Positions 36,736-47,700 of a DNA stretch of 64,000 bases are shown here, one piece after another. Under the pieces are notes generated by a model, which made no database searches, had not been told where the DNA came from, and worked only from the letters and a program-made list of their open reading frames with translations. The position numbers and the translations under genes are program-made. Origin of the DNA: Selaginella moellendorffii (lineage: Eukaryota > Streptophyta > Lycopodiopsida > Selaginellales > Selaginellaceae); contig NW_003314320.1 of NCBI RefSeq assembly GCF_000143415.4, positions 659,753-723,752 on the forward strand. Direction: 5' to 3'. Within the stretch, counting starts at the first letter, position 1; every line of letters starts with the position of its first letter.

Positions 36736-37898
36736 TGTAAGCCACAAAATTTTTCCTTTCCAATTTGCCAGCTTACCTTGTCTATTTGACCAACACTGCC
36801 TTGGCTTGTGCTAAGTTCCCTCGCCAAGGTTCCACCTATTTTACCAGCTTCTACTTGGTCCTACTTGGTTTCAGCTACTTACTGTACGAGCAACGGAGCG
36901 TTAGCCATCCATCCACGGATTCCCAAATCTCTCCCAATCCCCCTCCCCGGGTTAGACTGGACTTAAGGTTTGGCTACACTCCCCACAGGCACAAGCAACC
37001 AAGCACACCAAGCCTCCAGGTTCCTAACACCCCTTGGTACAACAAGACTTGATCATGGGACCCTCTAAATCCCAAGCCTTGGGTGCAACACTTGCTTCGG
37101 AACATCGGGGTGAAACACCGTGGCCTAACGGCCCGGCATGGGTACCTCTACCCCCCCACTTCCATCCCGAAGGGAAGGCCCAAGCCCCTAGGAAGGGCGA
37201 GGACCAATGAGCCACAAGGTACTCAAGTGGGGCACCACTCCACATGAGCCGGGAGCACCGCCGTCGGTTTCCTTTCGGGAGTGGGAGCTGCTCTTGAGCA
37301 CTTCCCTAGGTGGCCCCTCCGGCACCACCCAAGCCCATGTTCACTCCCACCCAAGGCCCCTCGGCCCCAGTCTCAACCTCAAGTCAGTTTGGAAGCACCA
37401 CTAAAGAGTTCCTTTAAGACTGATTCCTGGACTTCACTATCCCTACTATACTTTTGGAACCCCCTACAGAACCCCCTACAGCCCCCCCCCCCCCCCCCCT
37501 GGGAGACGCACGCTTTGGGCTTTCACCCCTTGACCCGTATTAGTATTTGGACTTAGTCTCAAATTTGATCTCGGACTCGATCTCGGACCCGACTTCGGAC
37601 TCGGTCTTGGACTCGATCTCAGACTCGATCTCGAACCCAGTCTCGGACTTGACTTCGGACTCGACCTCGGACTCGGTCTCGGACCTGATTTGGATCTTGG
37701 ACTCTGTCTCGAACTCGGTCTCGAACTCGGTCTCCAATTCAGCCTCGGACTTGATCCCGGACTCTATCTCGAACTCGGTCTTAGAGTCGGTCTTGGACTT
37801 GATCTTCGACTTGGTCCCATCTGATGAACACTTTATCATTTTGGTCATGCTTTCGGGGATCCTTTACCTATGACACCTCGGGGAGTCGGTTCCTTACA
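36736..37898 (-). repeat. E2 3' LTR (element sense)
   Basis: 1163 bp. It has a C-run of 18 bases (37482-37499; a G-run in element sense), the GTGAAAGCCCAAAGCG motif on the minus strand at about 37501-37526, and a GAGTCCGAGACC-type minisatellite at about 37550-37815 related to that in E1. Confidence 0.9.
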
Positions 37899-37911
37899 AC
37901 TCCACCACCCA
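37899..37911 (-). other. E2 polypurine tract
   Basis: On the minus strand GGGTGGTGGAGT directly precedes the 3' LTR start TGTAAGG. The same string directly precedes the 3' LTR of E1. Confidence 0.75.
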
Positions 37912-38340
37912 TAGAAGAAGTTCGATGCCCACATCGAACGTCTCTTTTTATCCTACAACTTGTTGACCATGTCTCCAGGGGCATCCCCCCACTTAGCGGT
38001 GTGCCTAAGTTAGCCTCCCCGGCCAAGAGCCCATGACAACAGAATATAGGTGTCCCTATACCCCTCACCTCACCAAGCCCTAGTATGGTGTCAGGACTTG
38101 AACCCAGCCTTGCTTTACTAGGGGGTTGGGACTCGAACCCAACCTTCGTAGAATATGTCTACGGATTCGACATCCCCGCAAGGAGTTGGGCGTAGTGCCC
38201 TATGCCTGGTCGACCTAGCCAACCCATGCTAATTAGCTTACCTTCGGCACGCCTTCAGGTCCTAACATATGCCATTGCTCAACTTCACAAATTGATATTT
38301 TAATTGAACTTTGCATAAGTACATAGAGTTCTGCCTTGCA

Positions 38341-38505
38341 GAAATTCCTCCATTAGATCTCGCGCGTTCGCTAAGTTCTCCTCTGGTTCCCATATTGCTT
38401 TGTAGTGTGGAAATCCTTTCCACTTCACATGAAACTCTCTCACCTCGCGCCCTCGTCGCTGGCTCTTGCGCGCATTGAGGATGGCCTCGACTTCGTATTC
38501 TTCCT
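38341..38505 (-). pseudogene. E2 chromodomain remnant
   Basis: The minus strand reads EYEVEAILNARKSQ, then FHVKWKGFPHYKAIWEPEEN and a helix ending MEEF. This is a chromodomain, with the aromatic Y...W...W set visible, at the C-terminus of the integrase. Chromodomains can bind methylated histone H3 and steer insertion into heterochromatin. The preceding part (about 38520-38700) holds the integrase C-terminal YEIEARIGKVAYHLRLP and MHPVFHVNLLKPYF blocks, with in-frame stops. Confidence 0.85.
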
Positions 38506-38729
38506 CCCCTTGGATAACCTCAGGTAAAGGTCTTACTTAGTCCTTCCAAAGCGGATTCTGAAAGTACGGCTTGAGTAAGTTCACGTGGAACACTGGGTGC
38601 ATCTTCCCTATCTCTCAGGGAAGTCGGAGATGGTAAGCCACTTTACCGATTCGTGCCTCAATTTCGTAAGGCCCCGTGAACCTGCTTAAGGAACTCAAGA
38701 TCAATTCATTTACAGGAATACATGCATTT

Positions 38730-39793
38730 TTACCTTTGGGTCAACTTTCGGGTTATCCCACTTGGTAGCCTGAGGTTCTTGGTGTTCAGCCACACCTTCT
38801 CCCCAGCTTGGAACTCTACGTCCCGACGCTTCTGGTTTGCGTACTTGGTTTGCCTTTGTTGAGCCCATTCCAAGGAATCCCTCACTAGATTCCAAATGCT
38901 GAGTCTTTCCGCCGTGAATGCCTCCACTGTAGGTAACTCTCCATGATACTCGGCCACGTCGAGTTCCACAGGACCTTCAATAGCTCGCCCATTGATGACT
39001 TCCTATGGACTCACCCCGATATTCGAATGTGGTGAGTTGTTATAACACATTTTCGCAAGTCCCAAATGACTTACCTAATCGGTCTGGTCTGCCGAAACAT
39101 AGCATCGCAAATAATCCTCCAATTGCCTATTCACCCTTTCCGTTTGTCCGTCTGTCAAGAAGTGTTATCAAACTTGACTTAATGCCCCATACTTGTCTGT
39201 GGGTGATAGGCTGTGCTGAATTTCAACTTGGTGCGATATTGTTCCAGGAGAGTTTTCCAGAACCTACTAGTGAAGATCTTATCTCGATCTGAGATAATCT
39301 CTTCTGGCCTTCCCCACACTTGAACCACTTGTTCGAAGAATAGCTTTGCCACACCTTCCGCATCCACTTCCATTGTGGTGGGTATGAAATGTGCCATCTT
39401 CGAAAATCGGTCCACCACCACGAATATCGCATCAAACCCCTCGCTTGGGGGGAGTCCTGTGATAAAGTCCATCGTAAGACACTTCCACGGACAATCTGGA
39501 ATTGGGATGCTTTGCAACAAGCCCCCACTAGCCTTAGTCATGGCTTTGACCTGCTGACGTGTTGGACATGTCTTTACATAGTCTTGGACGTCCTTAGCCA
39601 TATCTGGCCAATGGTACTTCCTCTTGAGTAAGCCTATCATCTTGGGCACTCCGCCATGTCCCGCAAGAGGTCCGTCATGACACTCTTTTAAGGCTACCTT
39701 CCTTAGTTCCCCTTTTGGAACATACACCCTCATTTGCTTATAATAGATGAGTCTGTTGCATTCTGCATAGCCCGTTTTCTCTTCCGTTGGCAA
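38730..39793 (-). pseudogene. E2 integrase remnant
   Basis: The zinc-binding region is seen at HDGPLAGHGG and CPTRQQVKAM, where the last zinc Cys is replaced by Arg. Catalytic core blocks LTMDFITGLPPSEGFDAIFV, VVDRFSKMAHFIPT and ISDRDKIFTSRFWKTL follow. A 41-bp insertion at 39156-39196 splits the core just before its final catalytic Glu region and changes the frame. The C-terminal part resumes with AEYHGELPTVEAFTAERLS. No functional integrase can be made from this copy. Confidence 0.9.
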
Positions 39794-39802
39794 CTCACCT
39801 CT

Positions 39803-40468
39803 CTAGTGAGCTTCTCGTGCCTCTAGATTCCTTAGCAACACTTCTTGTGCTAGACCATCATTCTTATATGCTGTCCATACATCGTCCCAAAGGTTGTTGT
39901 CGCATTGGATCGCCAACTTCAAGCTCGCTTTTCGACTTAGCACATTTGCCACGATGTTGCTCTTCCCAGGCTTGTACAAAATCTCGCAATCAAACTCGGC
40001 CAAGGCATTGGCCCATCGACCCTATTTCCCTCTCAGGTCGGGCTGTGACAAGAAGTGTTTCGTTGCCACATTGTCCGTGTAAACCTTAAAGTGTCTCCTA
40101 AGGTAGTGTTGCCACTCCTTGAGTGCCTTGACCACCACAAACAATTCTTTCTCGTGGGCAGGCCACTTCCTTTGAGCCTTGTCCAACTTCTTCGAGAAGA
40201 ACGCTATTGGATGGTTGTCTTGCTTCAAAACTGTGCCCAATGCAAAGTCTGAAGCATCTGTTTCAACCTCAAAGTCCTTACCAAAGTCTGGTAATGCCAA
40301 CACGGGAGCCTTCCTCAACTTTCCTTTGAGGTGGACGAATGCCGCCTCGCATTCCGTTGTCCATACCATCTTCCCTTTTCCCGTTTGGTCCGTTAAGGGC
40401 AGGGCTACTCTCGAATAGTGTTTGATAAACTTTTGGTAATAGTTGCATAGCCCCAAGAATGCCCTCAA
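39803..40468 (-). pseudogene. E2 RNase H remnant
   Basis: Blocks RAFLGLCNYYQKFIKHYSRV, FEVETDASDFALGTVL, HPIAFFSKKLDKAQRKWPAH, EKELFVVVKALKEWQHYL and FKVYTDNVATKHFL are the RT connection and Ty3-type RNase H. Single in-frame TAG codons at about 40023 and 39802 interrupt it. Confidence 0.9.
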
Positions 40469-40540
40469 CTCATGTACATTTGATGGTCGCTCCCATTCCT
40501 AGATTGCTTGGACCTTCTCCGGGTCCACCTTGAGCTCGTC

Positions 40541-41326
40541 CTAGCCCACCACATGCCCGAGAAATTTTACCTCTTGTTGAGCAAAGTCACATTTGCTCTC
40601 TTTAGCATACAGTTTATGTTCCCTTAGTTTCTCAAACACCTTGGTCAAGTGTTCGACATGCTCCTCTAGAGTCTCACTATAGATCAGGATGTCATTGATA
40701 TAAACAACCACGAAGTGATCCAAATAGGGTACAAAGATATGGTTCATCAATGCCGAAAATGTTGCCGGCGCATTGCACAGCCCAAAGGGCATCACCAAAA
40801 ACTAAAAGCTCCCACACCTCGTTCGACAGGTTGTCTTCTCGACATCTTCCTCTACTACCCTGATCTAGTAGTATCCTAACTTTAGGTCGATCCTCGAGAA
40901 GTATTTTGCCTTTCCCAACTGATCGAACAGGTCCTCAATCCTTGGCAAAGAATACTTGTTCTTCTTTGTATACTTGTTAAGCAACTGGTAGTCTATGCAC
41001 ATGCGCATAGATCCATCTTTCTTTTTCACAAAGAACACCGGCACCCCATACGGTGACTTGCTCAACCTAACATACCCTTTGTCCACCAACTCCTTTAGTT
41101 GGCACTTGAGCTCCTCGAGTTCTTTTTCGTTCAAACGATAGGGGGGATGAACCACCGCCTTAACACCCTCGACTAGCTCAATCTTATGTTCCAGTCGTGT
41201 GAGGGGCAACCCCGCCGGTAGCTCCTCTGGCATGGTATCTTGGAATTGGTCCAACACCCACTGGATCACTAAAGGTACTTCTTCCGTTCCTGTCTTTTTG
41301 TCACTCTTCACCGAGAGTAAGCACAA
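40541..41326 (-). pseudogene. E2 reverse transcriptase remnant
   Basis: Conserved RT blocks in order: [80 protein letters not shown] and the active site [11 protein letters not shown]. The active site should be Y-x-D-D; the first Asp is Asn (AAT for GAT), which removes a metal ligand. In-frame TAG stops fall at about 40862 and 40801. Confidence 0.93.
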
Positions 41327-42006
41327 AATGCTGCCTTAGTTCCTTTAGTGAGTTGTCCTTCCATGGACACCAGATTTAAGCAAGAATCTTTGGCCTTGCT
41401 TTGCCCTACCTTCAGATCTTGGGCTTCCACCCTAGATCTTTTTCCTTGGGCATTCGCTAGTACCACAAAGTTTCTACCTTGTCCATAAAGGGCTACCACG
41501 AACCGATTGAACCAATCCATTCCGAAGATCACGTCAAATCCCGCCATGTCCAACACGGTGAAATCCATGTCCACTTTCCATGTCCCTACTTCAACTGTCG
41601 CTTGTCGAAGTACCTCATTGGTGCTTTGGCTACCTTGAATAAACTCTATAGTCCTTGGTTTGCCTAGCCGCTGCACCATTAGTGTGGCTTGCCGGACTAT
41701 GTCTGGAGCCACAAAATTATCCGAAGCACCCGTGTCAATAAGGATCTTAACAAAGCTACCTCTGAGCTTGCCTTGGAGGGCTAGTAGATGTCGCGAATGA
41801 CTCTCTACCAAAGTTGCTCGTGTAATGAGTAACTTTGAGTTAGGGACTGGATCACATACCTCAGTTTGGACTTCACCCGACTTGATGGCCATATTGGCTC
41901 TAGCCTTCTTTGGGTAGGGACATTCCCTCGAAAAGTGTCTCGCTTCACCGCAATTGTAACATATGTTGTTTCCCATGCTGCTATATGACTTGACTTTGTT
42001 ATCCAT
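41308..42006 (-). pseudogene. E2 zinc knuckle and aspartic protease remnant
   Basis: A CCHC knuckle (CYNCGEARHFSREC, spacing C-x2-C-x4-H-x4-C) is followed about 80 residues later by the protease active site ILIDTGASDNFV and the FDVIFGMDWFNRF block. It is open throughout but lies in a different frame from RT, overlapping it by about 19 bases, and is cut off from gag by two stop codons. Confidence 0.9.
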
Positions 42007-42045
42007 GGGTTTGTCTCTTTTTGCTTAACTCCCCCATGTACTTGC

Positions 42046-42810
42046 TCACTGGCCATCGGACTTGCCTTTCCGGAACCCCGAGGACTCATTCTTAGAGAAA
42101 CTCTTCTTGAATTTCCCTCTGCTATACGTTCCCCTTGGTTTGGTCCCTTTGCTAAGCGTGGACCCCGACCCCGTCATGTTCCCCTTTCGCAGTTTATCGT
42201 TGAAATGCACCTTGATGGCCGCATCCAACACTTCCTTGCAGTTGGTTGGGCTCCAATGCATCACCTCACTGCGAGCCCAAGTTTGCAAACCTAATATGAA
42301 GGCATGGAACGCATCCATATCCCCCATGTCTGTGACAAGTATCCTCTTTGCCATAAACCCATTCACATACTCCTGAATGGTTCCGGTCTGCTTCAGCCTA
42401 CTCAGCTCGTCCCTTAGATGCAGAGTAGCATTTGGAGGAACGTAAGTCACGCGGATCCTCGCCTTCATCATTTCCCAAGTGGCCACTGATCCTTCGTTGG
42501 CCTCTGTCGTTCTCTACCAAGACTTGGCATTATCTGCTAAGTATGGTTTTGCACATAAGACCTTCTCCGAGCTTGGTAACCACAACGCTCGGAAGTAGTC
42601 CTCCATATTGTAAAACCAATCCTCCACCACCTTATAGTCGTTCACTCCCTTGAAGACCAGTGGGGGCTTTGGTTTGTACTAGGGAACTGCCTCACTGGAG
42701 TCCTCCTCATGCAAGGATTCCTCATCCATAACCTCTTGTTTGGCCAGAGGCTCCAGCTCTGGCGGAGGTTCCGTCTCCGCCTGGGTTCGCTTATGCCCTG
42801 CCTTTGCCAT
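42046..42810 (-). pseudogene. E2 gag (capsid) remnant
   Basis: The likely start is ATG 42808-42810 (MAKAGHKRTQAETEPPPELE). Capsid-type blocks VVEDWFYNMEDYFRALWLP, WEMMKARIRVTYVPP and LRDELSRLKQTGTIQEYVNG follow, then a basic tail. At least two in-frame TAG codons (about 42680 and 42517), plus a TGA and a TAA just before the zinc knuckle, break it. Confidence 0.88.
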
Positions 42811-42853
42811 CTCCCAGTAATCTGCCTCTATCCTTTGCTAGAACTGAGGAAGA

Positions 42854-42866
42854 GGCTCCGATACCA
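42854..42866 (-). other. E2 primer binding site
   Basis: On the minus strand the LTR ends GGCTTACA and is followed after three bases by TGGTATCGGAGCC, a tRNA-iMet-type PBS. The LTR-PBS junction is nearly identical to that of E1. Confidence 0.8.
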
Positions 42867-43660
42867 AATTGTAAGCCACAAAAGTTTTCCTTTCCAATTT
42901 GCCAGCTTACCTCGTCTATCCGACCAACACTGCCTTGGCTTGTGCTAAGTTCCCTCGCCAAGGTTCCCATCTATTGTATCAGCTCCTACTTAGTCCTACT
43001 TGGTTTCAGCTACTCACTGCACGAGCAACGGAGCGTTAGCTAAACCTTAGTAGCCGAACCTTAAATCCACGGATTCCCAAATCTCTCCCAATCCCCCTCC
43101 CTGGGTTAGACTGGATTTAAGGTTCGGCTACACTCTCCACAGGCACAAGCAGCTAAGCACACCAAGCCTTCAGGTTCTTAACACCCCTTGGTACAACAAG
43201 ACTTGATCATGGGACCCTCTAAATCCCAAGCCTTGGGTGCAACACTTGCTTCGGGACATCGAGGTGAAACACCGTGGCCTAACGGCCCGGTATGGGTACC
43301 TCTACCCCCCCACTTCCATCCCGAAGGGAAGGCCTAAGCCCCTAGGAAGGGTAAGGACCAATGAGCCACAAGGTACTCAAATGGGGCACCACTCCACATG
43401 AGCCAGGAGCACTGCTGTCAATTTCCCTTTTGGGAGTGGGAGTTGCTCTTGAGCACTTCCTTGGGTGGCCCCTCCGGCACCACCCAAGCCCATGCTCACT
43501 CCCACCCAAGGCCCCTCGGCCCCAGTCTTAACCTCAAGTCAGTTTGGAAGCACCACTAGAGAGTTCCTTCAACACTGGTTCCTAGACCTCACTATCCCTA
43601 CTATACTTTTGAAACCCCCTACATCCCCCCCTCTGGGAGATGCATGCTTTGGGCTTTCAC

Positions 43661-44794
43661 TGTAGCGCACGTGGTTTTGACCCTTTATCCTATGGTGATT
43701 TACCATAGGATAACACCACGAAGCGGAACCTAAACCCTCTTTGTGCCACGTGACAGATGCCACATGTCACATGCCACATGTCCATAGGAACCCGAGGTTC
43801 AGGGCCTTGGGCCACTGAACGAAGGAACGGTGCCAAACTCCCAAGCGTGGAGCCAAGGAGTGATGGAACCGGACCACGGAGCAACTCCCGAGCATATAGG
43901 CCAAGGAGCGAAGGGACAGGAGCCCGGAGCGACTTGGAACAGTCCTGAAGCAACCAGCATCCCAATGCCAGGACTAACACGCAAAACGGAGCCAAACGGA
44001 GTCTGGCGCTATTTCGGCATACCGATGGCCTAACGTGAGGATATGGGTACTCCACCAGCTAGCATGGAATGGAACTTGGGCTTAGACCCAAGCCGGACGC
44101 AGAACAAGGACAAGCACGCAAGCGGGAGCTAGACTATGCCTCAGGTTGGTCGGCCATGCCCGACCTACCCACTATCCCTACTATACATTTGGAACCCCCC
44201 ACAGCTCCCCCCCCCTTGAGGAACACACGCTTTGGGCTTTCACCCCAAGCCTCCCTTAGTATCAGGAGTTAGTCTCTAGGACAAGCTCGAAACTTACTAA
44301 ATATAGAATGTCCCTAGATTGCGAAATTGGACACGGAACGAACACCATTGTGTTCAGGCCAACCTCTACATTCCGTAGATATGCCAAATGAGCAAATCTG
44401 GACACTTTCCATAATTAGCATTTAGGACCGAAATGAGACTAACACAAAGGGCATGATAGCGAGGGTGTTTGGCAGACACGGTAAGCTATCATGTAGCGAT
44501 ATTGAGGGACCAATCTCAATACGTGAGGGTTCTTGTCACTAGCCAGTGCAAGACATAACGAGACGGGAACTCCTTACCGGGCTAAGTATGCTTAGCTAAT
44601 AACACGTAGGAATTCCGTCCTTATGCTCGTCCGGTCTAAGTACACTCGAAATGCCCAGTTAACTCCACTAGCACAAGAGGGACTGATAAAGGGTCCAGCA
44701 ATACTGACCTCCTGCCGTCGTGGCAGTAAGGTAAGAGTGTCCGTAAGGACTGGTCGACAGGTAACTTTCGATACCCGAAGTCACATTCGCGACA
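43661..44794 (-). repeat. E3 3' LTR (element sense)
   Basis: 1134 bp. It differs from its partner by scattered substitutions, including CACGTG changed to CACATG twice near 43753-43780, and by a much shorter C-run (9 bases near 44207 against 21 in the partner). Confidence 0.92.
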
Positions 44795-47700
44795 CTCTCC
44801 CCCCCTTGGGAAGATCGACATCCTCGTCGATGCACACTTGAGTCTAGAATACCGCCAAGGAAACAACTCCAGAAAAAGTTCACGGTACTCACACTATGTG
44901 AGAAATGCACCGACTTAAATGAGTTAGGGGGAACCTCTTTGTCTAACGCTGATGCGCTACCAGCTCAGACACCTTTCGGCCGTCACCGACAAGGAAATGA
45001 CCAACGGAGTCAGCCACCCTTGCTGCTCTGGGTGTCACCCAGCTACAAAAGTGTGATATGCCCTGCCCGCAGGAACATAGAGAGAGAAGCCAGAGGCCCC
45101 AACCCTCCTGAGTAAAGAAACCAAACCCGTCGGTAAGGTTTAGATAGACTACTGTAAACAGGTAGTGTAGAGTTGTTTACACGGTCACGCCCTTTCACAG
45201 AATAAGGAACATCGACAGAGAGGCAGGTTATGTGACCAGTCGACAGTAGCTATCCCATGACTAGAGATTTCAACATGCACACGAAGTGCCGAAGCCAGTC
45301 TGCCTATACTGGCCCAAACTCAACGAGCAATAGATGGACAATATCAAAGTCAGAGACAATGATATCTGAGAAGCTTAATTACTAGTGATTATATCTTAGA
45401 GTAGAACACAAAAGTATTCCACATAAGTTATCATCCGATAACCTAGTATTTATAGTGTAGGAACCACCAAGATCATCAGTTCGGGAAATATAGGATTAAC
45501 CATCCAACAAAATTCAATAGCAAGTAGATCATCAAGAAAACTCAATGAGGAAACTTAACTACCAAAAATAATAGATAGTAAGCCAACAACTTACTAGAGA
45601 GAACTCAAAGAACACAAAGTATCATTGACTAACAAGCACAATGCTCGTGAATGTATCACCCAAAGGAAATAACATCCAAATCTATCAAAACTAACTCGAG
45701 CAACGATCAACAGAAGAGAATGAATGTGGTAAAACCAACAAACACTCATGCCTGCCAACTATCACAAAAGCTAATCTGAATAGATCCCAGCCAACAACAC
45801 CAAGGAACTCAAGTTGCCTAAGCAAGTGTTAGCAACATCCTACTGATGTCTCAAGCCCAAGAGACCAAACCAAAGCAAACCACAAAGAACATGTGGTATT
45901 GCAAAAAGCCATAAGCTATCAAAGAGAATAACTAACCATCATGAAAGATCATCAATCATTCCATCAATAAAGAGATGCATAATCATCGTCTAAGAAGGAA
46001 TCCACCATCCCGAAGAACGGCAAACCATTCTATACCAACAATAATCAAACAAAACTTTTTGACATGGATAATCAATTATCCTAGATGATAGTCAATCATC
46101 ACCAATGATTGCTAGATGCAAATACTAACTTCAACATTGAAGCTAATGAGCCAAAATGCCTTCCCCAACAACTTCTAACAAATGGAACAATGAGCATAAA
46201 ACTCAAAGAACCAAAGCTCGAAGAAGCCTATAGCCAAGTCTTGCTTAATAATGATCACAAGTCTCATAGAAGCTAACTTCAATGCTAAAGAAGTAATCAT
46301 GGTGCAACCCACAATGTCTTCTTCAATACATCCATAAGCCAAACTTCATAATGCCAAAGCTAATGAAGAGCATTTCTGCATCAATCCAAAAGCTAAGCAC
46401 AATGGAGCTATGCTCAACAAGTGATCACTAAATGATCCTCCATGAATCCATTTATAGCAAGACGTAACTCACTTCATAGCAAGCACAAGAAGAATCATCA
46501 ATGATAGATATTTCAACTAAAATCCCAAAAGGATTCAAAATATTCCAACATCAATCACTAACTCTCCCACTTGTAAAGTTAGCATAGTCCATGACTAAAT
46601 CACTTTTCAAGGAAAAGCTCAAAGCTCAACCCCTACTAAATAATCTCATCTAGAACACAACAAACTCAACTTGCCACTCAGTTCATTTGAACGTCAACAC
46701 AGTTGCTAATTAGCAAATGCATGAATGCCAACAACACAAAGCCATAGCCAAATCATCAACACTATCTTCATTAAGATTAATAAAACTCAATATCAATCCT
46801 AAGGAGAGACATCTCATTTCACTTTGAATCTCAACCTCAATAATGTCAACGACAAGGCATCACTTCAATGCCATCAACACCAAAACAAAGCTAGAAGAAA
46901 GCACGAGTGAATCACCACTCGGAGCTTTCCAGCAACCAAGCTAACCAAAGTCGAAGATACTATACGTAGTATCCGAGACCAATCCTTCAGCAAAACTTAG
47001 TTTCAGATAACACATCATCAAGGAGTGAATCACCACGTCCAAGACTCAATGAAATCCAACACTACGGACTAGATGTAACCCAATGATATCGACAGAGGTA
47101 GAGTCGATATATCAACATGAAAAACTCATGTAAGTCTAACGACACAATCCTCCGCAACACCATTCGATAAAGCAAGCCCATCACTGCTGAATCATCATCG
47201 AGCAAAGCAAGTGTCAACAGTCCTTGACGAAGTCAACAAGCAATCACTAATTGCAAAGCAACTAACACTCACTCCTCAACTTGCCTTCACAAGACCTAAA
47301 CACCAACTCTTGTCATCAAGTTATATACTTGTCCAACATGAACATAATACCGCAGGTACGAGATAAGAGTTCATAGACAAGCACAAACTAAATGACCACT
47401 CGAATCCAACTCAACCGCAATAAACTCACAAAAACATTTAGCCATTTAGCTCTGAGCATGCCTTGAAGAGGCTAGCTATACAATCAACACTCAGTCGAAA
47501 CTAAAGTGAAGACCATGAGATGGACTCATATTGGTACACAACTTCCTCATAGACAAAGCTATAGTACGGGTACCAACATCGCAACCTCAAACAACAAAAT
47601 TGGATATCACCATCCTCAGCCAAGGCACAGGGCCACCAAGACCAAGTCAAGATTAGTGAGAGCTCACTACTCTCATAGAGTCTAACGTAATGCAAGGTAC

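Noticed and set aside
37540-37873. Acidic/Ser repetitive ORFs on both strands (also 50930-51297).
   Set aside because: They are the same effect from the GAGTCC-type minisatellite in the E2 LTRs.
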